DNA of 64,000 nt from Armatimonadota bacterium (GCA_025360125.1 JANYCU010000021.1:163271-227270), one strand, 5' to 3'. Positions 1 to 8,241 are shown, numbered from the stretch's first letter. Notes: generated by a model from the letters alone, not told the origin. Numbers and translations are program-made.

Positions 1-71
1 GGTAATTGTGTCGAGCGCTCCGCGTTGGAACCGGTAATGTTGAGATTATATCCCTCGACCCTCGAGGACAT
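1..71 (-). CDS. 5' end of an unidentified gene downstream of argB (partial)
   Basis: An ATG on the minus strand begins at the base after the argB stop codon (TAAATG), and the frame stays open for 23 codons to the window edge (MSSRVEGYNLNITGSN...). It is too short for the ORF track. The back-to-back arrangement says it is the next gene of the arginine operon and translationally coupled to argB. I do not recognise the N-terminus. Remaining arginine steps (argG, argH, a deacylase) are candidates by context only. Confidence 0.55.
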   Translation of the reverse strand, partial: MSSRVEGYNLNITGSNAERSTQL

Positions 72-980
72 TTACTCTCGAACAATCATCGTGCCCGAGC
101 CTTCGTTGGTAAATATCTCCTGCAGAATTGCGTCGTGCTTGGTTCCGCTGATGATGTGAACTTGATTGACACCGCCCGTTAGCGCGTTGACCGCGTTCTT
201 CAGCTTCGGAATCATGCCACCCGAAATCGACGGATCCTTGAGGAGTTTCTCAGTCTCCGCAACCGTCAAGACGCTCATCAAAGTGCCAGGGTCGTTCACG
301 TCACCCATCACACCATCAACTCCGGTCAACTGAATGAGCTTGCTCGCTTTCATCGAGATGGCAAGTTCGCTGGCCAAAGTGTCGGCATTGATGTTCAGGA
401 TGTTTCCTTCAGCATCGGCAACCAATGAGGCGACAATTGCAACTGAATCGAGCATCAAAAGGCTTTCAAGTGCTTCAGAATTCACGCCATCCACATCGGC
501 AACGAAGCCAAAGTCAACTTCCCTTTCTGCATTGACCCGGTCATCATGAATGACGACGGGCGGACGGCGATGAGCTTTGACTAGGCCGAAATCGGCCCCA
601 CTGATTCCGAACGCCGATATCCCCAGGGCGTTCATGGTCGCTACGAGATCCGAATTGAGCACTCCAGCAAAGCTCATTTTTGCTACTTCGATCATTTCTT
701 CGCTGGTCACGCGCCGACCAGAAACAAATGCGCTGCGATAGCCCAGTTTTTCACCGAGTTCGGTTGCGTGCTTACCGCCACCGTGCACAACGAGAACCTT
801 GATTCCAAACAAGCTGAGCAAAGCAATTTGCTCCATAATTTGGTTCAGAGTCGCTTTGTTTTCGCACAGTTCGCCACCAATCTTGAAGACAAACCGCTTG
901 CCTCGAAAGGTCTTGATGTACGGGAATGCGCTTCTGATGCTGGAGAAGTCGACGACGGACGAGATGTGAGGTGATGTCAT
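72..980 (-). CDS. argB: N-acetyl(acyl)glutamate kinase ArgB
   Basis: Phosphorylates the gamma-carboxylate of N-acylglutamate, the second step of arginine synthesis, in the cytoplasm. Amino-acid kinase family motifs are clear: a KIGGE phosphate-binding start near residue 31, VHGGGK near 65, NINAD and GGMIPKL in the C-terminal half. The track ORF opens 39 codons earlier, inside the transcarbamylase 3' end. The ATG at 980 (MTSPHISSV) leaves a 7-base gap after the upstream stop and gives a 302-residue protein, normal for the family. It lies in the operon argR-DUF1611-argC-argD-argF'-argB. The neighbouring transcarbamylase suggests the acyl group may be succinyl rather than acetyl. That is inference. 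Confidence 0.93.
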   Translation of the reverse strand: MTSPHISSVVDFSSIRSAFPYIKTFRGKRFVFKIGGELCENKATLNQIMEQIALLSLFGIKVLVVHGGGKHATELGEKLGYRSAFVSGRRVTSEEMIEVAKMSFAGVLNSDLVATMNALGISAFGISGADFGLVKAHRRPPVVIHDDRVNAEREVDFGFVADVDGVNSEALESLLMLDSVAIVASLVADAEGNILNINADTLASELAISMKASKLIQLTGVDGVMGDVNDPGTLMSVLTVAETEKLLKDPSISGGMIPKLKNAVNALTGGVNQVHIISGTKHDAILQEIFTNEGSGTMIVRE

Positions 981-987
981 GTTAATG

Positions 988-1989
988 TCAAGGATTAAAA
1001 ATGGTGTCGAGGAGTGAAGCTTGAGCCCAAAGTCGGTTCTCAGCTTCATCGTAAATTGCGCTTTGCGGACTGTCCAGCGCGTTATCCGAAACTTCAAGAT
1101 TTCGTCGGACGGGCAAGCAGTGCAGTAAAGTCTTGGCGTTCTTAATCTTGTCGCCCGTCATCAGCCAATCGGTATGTGCGCCAAGCATGGAGTCCAACTT
1201 GGCCGGATCACCATAAGCGGCGGCTGGGGCCCAGTTCTTGGCGTACACAATGGTCGCGTCCATCAGAGCGTCCGACTGATTATTGGTTTCTGAAAGTGTG
1301 CCACCAAACTGGGTGGCGACTTCGCGGGCATGGTTGACAAATTGAGGAGCGAGGTCAAAACCTTCGGGATGAGCCAGAACTATATCGTGGCCCAAATGAG
1401 CGGCGGCCAAAAGGGCCGAATGCGGCACCGCCATCGGTAATGCTTTAATATGAGGAGCCCAAGAAAGCACAAATTTTACTCGCTCGTTACCGTGACGCTC
1501 GCGCATTGTCATCATGTCCGCCAGGGCCTGAGCAGGGTGTTCGCAGGCGGATTCCATGCTTATGACTGGCACGTCGGCAAACTGTTCGAAACCGCGCAAA
1601 ACCGATTCTTTGAGGTCTTCTTCCAACGACTTCAGCGCGCCAAAGCTTCGAATGGCGATGCCATCAACATATCGGCTTAAGACTTTTGAGGCATCCTTGA
1701 CATGCTCGACGGTGGTTCCGTTCATCAGGGCTCGTTCACCAAACTCAAGGCTCCAAGTGTCGGACCCTGCCGCGAGGGCGATCGCATCGCCCCCAAAGCG
1801 CTTCATCGCTAGTTCAAACGAGACGCGGGTGCGCAGTGATGGATTGAAGAACAACATCCCCAGCGTTTTTCCTTGCAGGTTCTGAGGGACAATGCTTCCG
1901 TTCTTGATCCCAAGTGCTTGTTCGACGATAGCGCGAATCACGTTTGGGTCGTGGTCCAAAAAGGAGACAAAGTTCTTCACTTCAGGCAC
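988..1989 (-). CDS. argF': N-acyl-L-ornithine transcarbamylase (acetyl or succinyl type)
   Basis: Carbamoyl-phosphate dependent carbamoylation of N-acylornithine to N-acylcitrulline. The carbamoyl-phosphate loop reads FFNPSLRTR and the ornithine-side loop HCLPVRRN, as in the acetyl/succinyl-ornithine enzymes. Ordinary ornithine carbamoyltransferases have STRTR and HCLPAHRG. SACEHPAQAL is the HPxQ motif. In the 80s loop the sequence is NGTTVEH. The Xanthomonas acetyl enzyme has Glu and the Bacteroides succinyl enzyme Pro at the position that is Val here. From my knowledge of published mutants, Val at this position converts the acetyl enzyme to succinyl use. Length is 333 aa. The 3' end of argD overlaps its 5' end by 13 bases, so translation is coupled. 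Confidence 0.9.
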   Translation of the reverse strand: MPEVKNFVSFLDHDPNVIRAIVEQALGIKNGSIVPQNLQGKTLGMLFFNPSLRTRVSFELAMKRFGGDAIALAAGSDTWSLEFGERALMNGTTVEHVKDASKVLSRYVDGIAIRSFGALKSLEEDLKESVLRGFEQFADVPVISMESACEHPAQALADMMTMRERHGNERVKFVLSWAPHIKALPMAVPHSALLAAAHLGHDIVLAHPEGFDLAPQFVNHAREVATQFGGTLSETNNQSDALMDATIVYAKNWAPAAAYGDPAKLDSMLGAHTDWLMTGDKIKNAKTLLHCLPVRRNLEVSDNALDSPQSAIYDEAENRLWAQASLLDTIFNP

Positions 1990-3110
1990 TCCGTCAGTTT
2001 TGCTCGGAAGTGAATCATATGCTGTTCTTCAAGGACGATCGGTGGAAGCAGACGCAAAACGTTCGGCTGCTTGCTTGTTCCCGTAATAATCATCTCTTTC
2101 AACAAACGATTCTTGAGTTCAACCGCAGGAAGGATTGTTTTGAGACCAATGAGGCAACCTTTCCCGAACACTGCCTCGACTCCAGGAACGGACTTGAGTT
2201 CCTGCATCAACTGGTCAATCTGCTTGACCTGCATAAGTATCGCCCCGCTTTCGAGCAGTTCGCACGTTGCTTTTACTGCGGCCATCGCAACTGGTCCACC
2301 GCCATAAGTTGAGCCGAGATCACCTTGTTTGATTTGATCTTTGACTCGTTCGGAAACGGCAAGGAGCCCGATTGGATACCCGCTCGCAATTCCTTTGGCA
2401 CTCGTCATCATGTCCGGTTCGATTCCGCTGTATCCAGAAATGAAGTATTCCCCTGTCCGTCCAAAGCCAGTTTGAACTTCGTCGAAAATCAATAGGATTC
2501 CCTTTCTGAGGCAAATCTCCTGTAGCTTGATGAGGTAGCTATGGCTGAATTCGACCATCCCTGCCATGCTTTGAATGGGTTCGAGGATCACGCAGGCAAA
2601 CTCATCGGTGAGCAGTTCAAGACTTCGCTCATCGTTTGGATTCAAAAATTCGACTCGATTTCCGACCCAATTCCCTAGTTCTTTGTGAGTCTTAGGGTTG
2701 TCCGACGTTGCCGTACAAAGCAAGCTCCGACCATGAAAAGACCCGGTGAATGCGGCAACGAGTTCACGGCCAGTTTGGCGAATCGCGAGTTTGATCGCGT
2801 TCTCATTCGCTTCCGCACCCGAGTTACAAAAGAAGAAATTTCGAAGGCTCGGATGAACAATTCGCGCCAGCGCATCGGCCGCTTCACTTCGAATCGACGT
2901 ATCCGCGATGTTCGAATAGAAAAACAGCTTTTTGGCTTGCTGAGTGATCGCGTCGATGATCGGATCGGGACAGTGCCCCATCAGCGCGACCGCATGACCG
3001 CCGTACAGGTCGAGGTACCGATTTCCCTTATCGTCGAACACGTACACACCGCTCCCACTTTCGATTGGGAACGGCAGCTTTTCGAAGGTGTCAAGAAGGA
3101 ATTTGCTCAT
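1977..3110 (-). CDS. argD: N-acylornithine aminotransferase ArgD (PLP, class III)
   Basis: Transfers an amino group from glutamate to N-acylglutamate semialdehyde to give N-acylornithine. Class-III aminotransferase hallmarks are present: YLDLYGGHAV near the N-terminus, NSGAEANENAIKLA, the cofactor aspartate in IFDEVQTGFGRTG, and the Schiff-base lysine in SAKGIASGYPIG. I start it at the ATG at 3110 (MSKFLLDT), which overlaps the argC stop as ATGA. The longer track ORF adds eight non-family residues. The 377-aa length fits the family. The C-terminus runs into the transcarbamylase gene by 13 bases. Confidence 0.92.
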   Translation of the reverse strand: MSKFLLDTFEKLPFPIESGSGVYVFDDKGNRYLDLYGGHAVALMGHCPDPIIDAITQQAKKLFFYSNIADTSIRSEAADALARIVHPSLRNFFFCNSGAEANENAIKLAIRQTGRELVAAFTGSFHGRSLLCTATSDNPKTHKELGNWVGNRVEFLNPNDERSLELLTDEFACVILEPIQSMAGMVEFSHSYLIKLQEICLRKGILLIFDEVQTGFGRTGEYFISGYSGIEPDMMTSAKGIASGYPIGLLAVSERVKDQIKQGDLGSTYGGGPVAMAAVKATCELLESGAILMQVKQIDQLMQELKSVPGVEAVFGKGCLIGLKTILPAVELKNRLLKEMIITGTSKQPNVLRLLPPIVLEEQHMIHFRAKLTECLK

Positions 3111-4147
3111 ACTGGTCTCCATCCTCCGGTCCAAAGTCCGGTTGTTTCAGGCAATCCAAACATCAGGTTCATGTTTTGAATCGCTTGGCCAGCCATGCCC
3201 TTCACCAAGTTATCGAGGGCGGCATGAACCACAACTTCCCCTCCGACTGCCGTCACAGAAATATCGCAAAAATTCGAGCCAACAACGTTTTCGATTTCCG
3301 CCGGGTTTAATCCCCTGCAACGAACAAACGGATGGTCTTTGTATTGAAGTTCAATGAGTCCTTCAGCCCAAACCTGAGGTCTCTCCGACTTATAGGAGAG
3401 AAACGCCGTACATAAAATTCCTCGGCTGATAGGCAGGCTATGCGCAGCAAAAGGAAGGCTGTAGGGCCTCCACCCTTCTGCACACAAGGTTTGATGAATT
3501 TCTGGTTCGTGCTGGTGGTTCAGAAGTTTATATCCCAAAACATTAGCGTGCCGAATCGGATGATGGGTCGAAGGTTTGGGTTCTTTGCCTGAGCCGGAAG
3601 ATCCGGTGGACAAATGCAAGTGGGATGACCTTGGCTTTGACTCAGAAAATGGTAATAATGCCAAGTTTGCTGCAGTAGCCAGGCAACCCGGGTTTGCTAC
3701 GATTCGGGCGGTTTTGATTTCGTCTCGGTTTACTTCGGGAAGTCCATACACGGCCTCCGCGCGCAGTTCCTTTAGTTCTGGAGTATTTTTATACCAGTGT
3801 TTGTGCACATCAAACTGCTTGATCCGCAAATCTCCGCTCAGATCGATGACCCTTGCGTCCGGAAACTTCTTCAAGACTTCCTCAATAGCTTTTCCGCTCT
3901 CTCCGTGCGGTAAAGCCGAAATAATACATTTTCCATCAAATTTCTCGAATGCATGTTCAGGAATTTCGGAAACAAAAGGTTGATCATAAAGTGATGCCAA
4001 ATGAGGATGGACTGAGGAAATCGGATTACCTGCATTTGAGCGTGAAGTCGCGGCTACAGCTGTTACTTTTGGATGGCTGGAAAACAATCGCATCAGCTCT
4101 CCAGCTCCAAATCCGGTTCCACCCATAATGGCGACGCCGATCTTCAA
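3107..4147 (-). CDS. argC: N-acyl-gamma-glutamyl-phosphate reductase ArgC
   Basis: NADPH-dependent reduction of N-acylglutamyl phosphate to the semialdehyde. An N-terminal Rossmann motif (GGTGFGAGELMRL) is followed by the catalytic cysteine in NPGCLATAANLALLP at about residue 150. The substrate loop is STGSSGSGKEPK, and a late His in AAHSLPISRGI is also conserved in the family. At 346 aa it has the usual length. It overlaps both neighbours by four bases (ATGA type), so it sits in a tightly coupled operon between the DUF1611 gene and argD. Confidence 0.93.
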   Translation of the reverse strand: MKIGVAIMGGTGFGAGELMRLFSSHPKVTAVAATSRSNAGNPISSVHPHLASLYDQPFVSEIPEHAFEKFDGKCIISALPHGESGKAIEEVLKKFPDARVIDLSGDLRIKQFDVHKHWYKNTPELKELRAEAVYGLPEVNRDEIKTARIVANPGCLATAANLALLPFSESKPRSSHLHLSTGSSGSGKEPKPSTHHPIRHANVLGYKLLNHQHEPEIHQTLCAEGWRPYSLPFAAHSLPISRGILCTAFLSYKSERPQVWAEGLIELQYKDHPFVRCRGLNPAEIENVVGSNFCDISVTAVGGEVVVHAALDNLVKGMAGQAIQNMNLMFGLPETTGLWTGGWRPV

Positions 4148-5193
4148 AGTCCCACCTGTTTCAAGAGGAACTCGGCCAATTCGACCCCATGCGAACGAGC
4201 ATTGATTCCGGGAACCCCGACAGTGTCTCGAACAAAATCGGACCCCGCGTTATGGTCGGTCACGGGACCACTCATAACGTCGGCTTTGGTGTTAAATTGG
4301 TCTCGCAAGAAGATTTGCCCACCCCACGCTCCGACGGGGTCGTTAGCGCAGAGAACTATAGCCTTGGTTCTGGCAATTATTGCCTTGTCGGAAAGGATAT
4401 TTTGGACCCCATAGGTGCCCATGATTCCATCGCCAAGTTCGGCAATGATGACGTCTGCATCGGTCTCAATCAAAGATTGAAGGATCTTTCGCGCACCCTT
4501 GTTTGAGGACGATTCATCGGTGGTCACGATTCCTGCATCATTGAATGAGGCAGTGTAATCAGCGCCGTGATCTTGCATGTTCAAGGTGTCTCGAAGGAGG
4601 GATACGCCCGTCAGTTTGCATCCAGCGATTTTGATGCCTTTGGTATGGAAGTGCCGAATGATCTCACATGCCGCAAACGTCTTGCCTGAGTTCATACATG
4701 TGCCAGCAATGAAGATGATTGGGGTCTTCTTTGAATCTTCCAACTCGCCTTTTGGATTGATTGAATTCATCCCAATGTGGGCAGGAACTCCTTTACGCTG
4801 AGCGAGCTCAGGAAAAACTAAGACCGACCCAAGGATCTCAATGCCAAAAGGTGGTCCGATTTGCGGGTTGGCCGAAGTGCACTTACCGATGACTCCACCA
4901 AGGTTGAGGACTTGAAGAGTGTCTCCTGGCTTGATCACCTCAGGGACGTGCCCAGAATAGCCTTGCAGGGCATTTCGGTGGCCCAAAGCACCAACAATGA
5001 TATCGCCATCATGCAGTGTTACCATTCTTCCGTCGCAGCTTTCCAGCGTGTTATAAGTTGTCTTTTGTCCAATGACTCGGCCGCAGACCAAGTAGCCCTC
5101 TTTTGCGATGATCTCGGATGAAATCCGAATCTCTTTGCGAAGGGGAACGTTTTTGGATACTGATCCGATTTTGTCAACGGTTGCGCGGGTCAT
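4144..5193 (-). CDS. DUF1611-family P-loop protein in the arginine operon; candidate acylglutamate synthase
   Basis: A 349-aa protein with an N-terminal beta-rich domain (GALGHRNALQGYSG, LNLGGVIG) and a C-terminal P-loop domain whose Walker A reads GTCMNSGKT near residue 162. Overall it matches the DUF1611 (COG3367) family as I know it. One member, DgcN, has been reported to N-acetylate D-glutamate. Here the gene is second in an arginine operon and overlaps argR and argC by four bases on each side. No argA or argJ is visible in the window, so an N-acetyl- or N-succinyl-glutamate synthase role is a reasonable inference. It is not demonstrated by motif. An accessory or regulatory ATPase role is the alternative. 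Confidence 0.75.
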   Translation of the reverse strand: MTRATVDKIGSVSKNVPLRKEIRISSEIIAKEGYLVCGRVIGQKTTYNTLESCDGRMVTLHDGDIIVGALGHRNALQGYSGHVPEVIKPGDTLQVLNLGGVIGKCTSANPQIGPPFGIEILGSVLVFPELAQRKGVPAHIGMNSINPKGELEDSKKTPIIFIAGTCMNSGKTFAACEIIRHFHTKGIKIAGCKLTGVSLLRDTLNMQDHGADYTASFNDAGIVTTDESSSNKGARKILQSLIETDADVIIAELGDGIMGTYGVQNILSDKAIIARTKAIVLCANDPVGAWGGQIFLRDQFNTKADVMSGPVTDHNAGSDFVRDTVGVPGINARSHGVELAEFLLKQVGL

Positions 5194-5609
5194 ATATTTC
5201 CTAGAAAAAGCTTAATGGGTTCATGAACTTCGGAGTTCTCGGTGGCAATAAAGATGGTGTTGTCACCCGCAACTGTTCCTACGATGCCTTGCAGCAATGC
5301 GTGATCAACCGCCTCGGCGACGGGTGATGCGCCACCGCTCTCGGTTTTAACTACGAGCATATTGGGGCCCGCCGTCGAAATTGATTGGATGAAATGGCTC
5401 AACCGAATACGATCGGTTCGTCCGGCGGTGGCTTGGTAGAACCCGCTAATCTTGGAGATTCCAAGCAAACGAAAATCCCGACTGATGGAGGATTGAGTGA
5501 CATCAAAGCCATTCCGGACCATTTGGGCGACAACATCCTCTTGCGCGGAAAAGGTTCCGGTTGAAATGAGTTTGAGGAGTGCCTCGTGTCGAGGATTGCG
5601 ATTCACCAT
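5190..5609 (-). CDS. argR: Arginine repressor ArgR/AhrC
   Basis: Arginine-responsive hexameric repressor/activator. The N-terminal winged helix has TQSSISRDFRLLGISKI (recognition helix region, residues about 38-55). The C-terminal arginine-binding oligomerisation domain ends with GTVAGDNTIFIAT, close to the canonical GTIAGDDTI. Length 139 aa is slightly short of the usual 150. It is the first gene of the operon and lies just behind two ARG-box palindromes, so it is very likely autoregulated. The start ATG at 5609 has no Shine-Dalgarno match in the preceding 20 bases, and the operator reaches to 4 bases from the start. The mRNA may therefore be leaderless or very short-leadered. Confidence 0.92.
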   Translation of the reverse strand: MVNRNPRHEALLKLISTGTFSAQEDVVAQMVRNGFDVTQSSISRDFRLLGISKISGFYQATAGRTDRIRLSHFIQSISTAGPNMLVVKTESGGASPVAEAVDHALLQGIVGTVAGDNTIFIATENSEVHEPIKLFLGNI

Positions 5610-5613
5610 ACTG

Positions 5614-5629
5614 ATGCATAATTATGCAT
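5614..5629. promoter_or_regulatory. ARG box 1 (ArgR operator), perfect palindrome
   Basis: ATGCATAATTATGCAT is a perfect 16-base palindrome ending four bases upstream of the argR ATG. AT-rich dyads with a conserved TG(C/A)AT half-site are typical of ArgR/AhrC operators. Its position implies autoregulation of the whole operon. Confidence 0.8.
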
Positions 5630-5635
5630 AATAAA

Positions 5636-5650
5636 TTGCATAATATGCAA
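5636..5650. promoter_or_regulatory. ARG box 2 (ArgR operator)
   Basis: TTGCATAATATGCAA is a palindrome around a central A. Its centre is about 21.5 bases from the centre of the first box, i.e. two helical turns, matching the known side-by-side pairing of ARG boxes that bind one hexamer. The pair covers the region where the argR promoter must lie. Confidence 0.8.
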
Positions 5651-5693
5651 CTTCTGAGAATGGGGTTGGAATGGCAAGTTAGCTAAAAGCTCT

Positions 5694-6005
5694 TTACCTC
5701 ACAAAATGAATCTTTGGCTCACTCATGTTGTCTAGCAACATAACTGCTGTTACGGGCATCGGGCGCTCTTTGGCAACATCTCGAGCTTCGTCAAACGTAA
5801 GCTCCACAATTTTCAGGCCATCGAGATTGATGAACTGACCAAAGTTCGCGGCTCCGGCTTCGGTGCTGAAGCAAGCCAATCCGTGAATGTTCTGGTGACA
5901 ATAGCAGCCGTAGCGCTTACTGGTGATGTGGTTGAGGACAAACACGCTCGCTGGGAACTCATTGTCAAGTCCTAAAATCGGTTGAATCAGCGTTTGCATA
6001 TCCAT
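5694..6005 (-). CDS. Small conserved-looking hypothetical protein (103 aa)
   Basis: A 103-residue soluble protein starting MDMQTLIQPILGL, with no signal peptide or membrane segment. It contains a Cys/His-rich stretch (GCYCHQNIHGLACF) around residues 33-46 that could bind a metal, although the spacing matches no family I know. The second half has alternating beta/alpha character. It is upstream of argR on the same strand but separated from it by the ARG boxes, so argR has its own promoter. Upstream of its start is a 180-base gap that carries a short dispersed repeat and then the tRNA. Confidence 0.6.
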   Translation of the reverse strand: MDMQTLIQPILGLDNEFPASVFVLNHITSKRYGCYCHQNIHGLACFSTEAGAANFGQFINLDGLKIVELTFDEARDVAKERPMPVTAVMLLDNMSEPKIHFVR

Positions 6006-6144
6006 GTTCTCCGTACATAAAGGTTTTCGGGAATTATGCCGGGTTCTTTAGGTTCGGCGAAAATCTCTGGTAATTCGGCGGGCTGTTAATAGTCGGGAGT
6101 TTAGAGTCTGGTGTTCGGAGTTACTCCAAAATCTGATGTCTGAG

Positions 6145-6162
6145 GGCTGACAGCTGAAAGCT
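6145..6162. repeat. Dispersed AGCTGAAAGCT-type repeat, copy 1
   Basis: GGCTGACAGCTGAAAGCT lies between the 103-aa gene and the tRNA. Related sequence occurs at about 18535-18565 and, inverted, at about 35890-35985. It forms part of an otherwise featureless 180-base spacer. Confidence 0.5.
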
Positions 6163-6187
6163 ATTTCGGGTATATTTTTGTCCTTAC

Positions 6188-6263
6188 CCGGACGTAGCTC
6201 AATGGATAGAGCATCAGTCTTCGGAACTGAGGGTTGGGGGTTCGAGTCCCTTCGTCCGGGCCA
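6188..6263 (+). tRNA. tRNA-Arg (anticodon TCG), CCA encoded
   Basis: A full cloverleaf can be drawn. The acceptor pairs CCGGACG with CGTCCGG, then TA at positions 8-9 and D-stem GCTC/GAGC. The anticodon stem TCAGT/ACTGA encloses loop CTTCGGA (anticodon TCG, reads CGA), and the T-arm is GGGGG-TTCGAGT-CCCTT with two G-T pairs. Discriminator G and an encoded CCA complete it. It is followed immediately by a seven-T run that probably ends transcription. Confidence 0.95.
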
Positions 6264-6268
6264 TTTTT

Positions 6269-6958
6269 TTATTCTTTGATGGCTTTATAACCATCAAATG
6301 TACAGCCGCTGGTCTTGATCTTAGGCGCATAGGCCGCATCAAATGGTTTCGCTGTTTCTCCGAGTAACTTCGACATTTCTTGGTTCATTTCGGCAAGGTA
6401 GTCCATGGAATAACCCGCCCATCGCTTCACTATCAGGCCATTTTGGTCCAGGAGAGTGCTGTACACCGAAGCGGGAGCCTGGTATGACTCCATCACATCA
6501 AGCTTTGGATTGGTGACGACGGGATACGGAATTTTGAGGTCGGCTGCCCATTTCTTCGCATCGTCAAATTTCGCGTCGGTGATCTCAATGAACTCAATCT
6601 TGCCGTCAAAGTGGTGATAGAGCTTCTGAATAATCGGCTCAGCATCAAAACTGCAAGGGCAACCCTGCTTCACAAAGAACAAAAACTGCGGCTTTGGCCC
6701 TTGGCCACCAATCAAAACAGGCTTGCCCGTCGTATCGGGGAGTTTAAAGAACTTGCCGATTTTGCGGTCAAGTCTTTTAACACTATTCGCCATCTCCTCG
6801 GTAACCGGGTGTCTGGGCTGGCCCAGGCTGGTATCGGGTCCAACAATTCCGATTCCCGGAACGTATCTGCCTCGAACTGACGCCATGTACGCCATTGCGG
6901 CTCCAGCAAGAATGAGGAGTCCGGAAAAGACCAGGGCAGCAATTCGAAGCGGTTTCAC
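6269..6958 (-). CDS. Membrane-anchored thioredoxin-fold (TlpA/peroxiredoxin-like) protein
   Basis: A 229-aa protein with one N-terminal hydrophobic helix (residues about 6-26) that would anchor it with the rest outside the cytoplasm. A thioredoxin fold starts near residue 80 with the active-site-like KQGCPCSFDAEP, so the motif is CPC rather than CxxC. It continues with a cis-proline-like region (KIPYPVV) and a late strand (LDQNGLIVKRW). The fold fits AhpC/TSA-TlpA redoxins. The CPC spacing and peroxiredoxin-like context suggest a thiol reductase or peroxidase; the substrate is unknown. Its stop codon sits in the T-run after the convergent tRNA gene. Confidence 0.75.
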   Translation of the reverse strand: MKPLRIAALVFSGLLILAGAAMAYMASVRGRYVPGIGIVGPDTSLGQPRHPVTEEMANSVKRLDRKIGKFFKLPDTTGKPVLIGGQGPKPQFLFFVKQGCPCSFDAEPIIQKLYHHFDGKIEFIEITDAKFDDAKKWAADLKIPYPVVTNPKLDVMESYQAPASVYSTLLDQNGLIVKRWAGYSMDYLAEMNQEMSKLLGETAKPFDAAYAPKIKTSGCTFDGYKAIKE

Positions 6959-7017
6959 AGTACCTTCAGTTTATCTCTTGTTGTTTCTACGGATTGTCCG
7001 TAGAATTAGTGACCTGT

Positions 7018-8241
7018 ATGGCGCTATTCATTTCAGCCCTCAAGTCGATGGTCAGTATTCGAACGATTCTGTTCGGCTGCGCCACGTTGGCGTTCTTCAC
7101 GACGATGACTTACTTTATCGTTACACCCAGAGTCGCCGAGGCAAAGGGATATGGATTTGGTCGGACATCAGGAACCCTAAATGCTGTAACTTCCATGCTC
7201 GATGGAGTAATCACAAGTGCAAAATCTGATCCTAGCAGCCCGTTACCTAACCTAGGAGGTGCCGAACTTGCGCTGAAGGGAGCCCAAGTAGAGAGTATCA
7301 AGCGATCAACTAAAGGAACTATTCTCCCTTACATTTCTGGTCTATTGGCCTCAATCAAAGAGTACCAACAGTTCATTGATGCCCACAAAGATCAGGAAGC
7401 AAGACTGGTTCTGACCGCAGGTCTGAATTCTTCAAACCAAGCCCTCAAGCAAATACTTGCCAAGACCAACGAACAAGTCAACGATCAAATCGAGTCTGCG
7501 CCAAAAATCGCGTCGATATCAAAACTTGTCTTGAGCATTACTGTTCTCATCGGGATCCTTGCGTTTGTTCAATCTTTGTCAAGTTTCGGATTCGGCAACG
7601 AAAAGAAATGGAAGCTAGAAGCACTAGACCACAGTATCGGTAGGCCAGCCCTTACTGCATTGGGTCAATTCATCGCTAAGAGAGCAGAACGGGAAGATGA
7701 TCAGCCAACTCGCGCAGCAGCGGCAAATCTCATTTATGGGTCGATCGTATCACCTGCCTTAGATAACTTTGTTTCTGCCAGTTCCATCACTTTTGAATTC
7801 GACCGCCACGATCTTGCCCGTGAAATCGAATTTGCGTCTTCGTATCTCTTTTTCATCAATGAAGGCAAGTCATCAGAAAGTGACTTCCCACATGGCGTCT
7901 GCGAAATTGTGTGTCGCCGAGGCGTCATCGGCCTGAGCCTTATTCATTGGATGGATAACCTTCGCCACGACTTGAAAGTCAAAGAATTCGCCATGACTCA
8001 TGATCAGCACGACGAAAAGTGGCGAGTGATAATCGAGACGGTTGGCGGAGAGATTCACCCTGACGCCTATCAGAACATCTCATCGAAAATGGCACTCAAA
8101 GCTGGCATCGACAAAGACCATGCCGAGTCAATTGACCTAGTCCGTGCGACCCTCCGAAGGCTCGCAGACTCCTTTACTGTCACCCACGAAAATGGCAACA
8201 TTCGACTGTCGGTTTGGTTCCCCGGCCAACCCAAGACCTAA
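7018..8241 (+). CDS. Two-TM sensor-like membrane protein, degenerate histidine-kinase layout
   Basis: Two hydrophobic segments (residues about 15-40 and 165-190 in this start choice) bracket a roughly 125-residue extracytoplasmic region. The cytoplasmic part contains LDHSIGRPALTALGQF, which resembles the H-box of histidine kinases (H followed by P-L/T). The protein ends ENGNIRLSVWFPG, resembling the last strand of a kinase ATPase domain. I cannot find N, G1 or G2 boxes, so catalytic ATP binding is doubtful. The track start at 6994 is a TTG without a ribosome site. I prefer ATG 7018 or 7048. It is followed by a response regulator and a KdpD-like protein on the same strand, so a sensor role is likely. 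Confidence 0.6.
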   Translation: MALFISALKSMVSIRTILFGCATLAFFTTMTYFIVTPRVAEAKGYGFGRTSGTLNAVTSMLDGVITSAKSDPSSPLPNLGGAELALKGAQVESIKRSTKGTILPYISGLLASIKEYQQFIDAHKDQEARLVLTAGLNSSNQALKQILAKTNEQVNDQIESAPKIASISKLVLSITVLIGILAFVQSLSSFGFGNEKKWKLEALDHSIGRPALTALGQFIAKRAEREDDQPTRAAAANLIYGSIVSPALDNFVSASSITFEFDRHDLAREIEFASSYLFFINEGKSSESDFPHGVCEIVCRRGVIGLSLIHWMDNLRHDLKVKEFAMTHDQHDEKWRVIIETVGGEIHPDAYQNISSKMALKAGIDKDHAESIDLVRATLRRLADSFTVTHENGNIRLSVWFPGQPKT

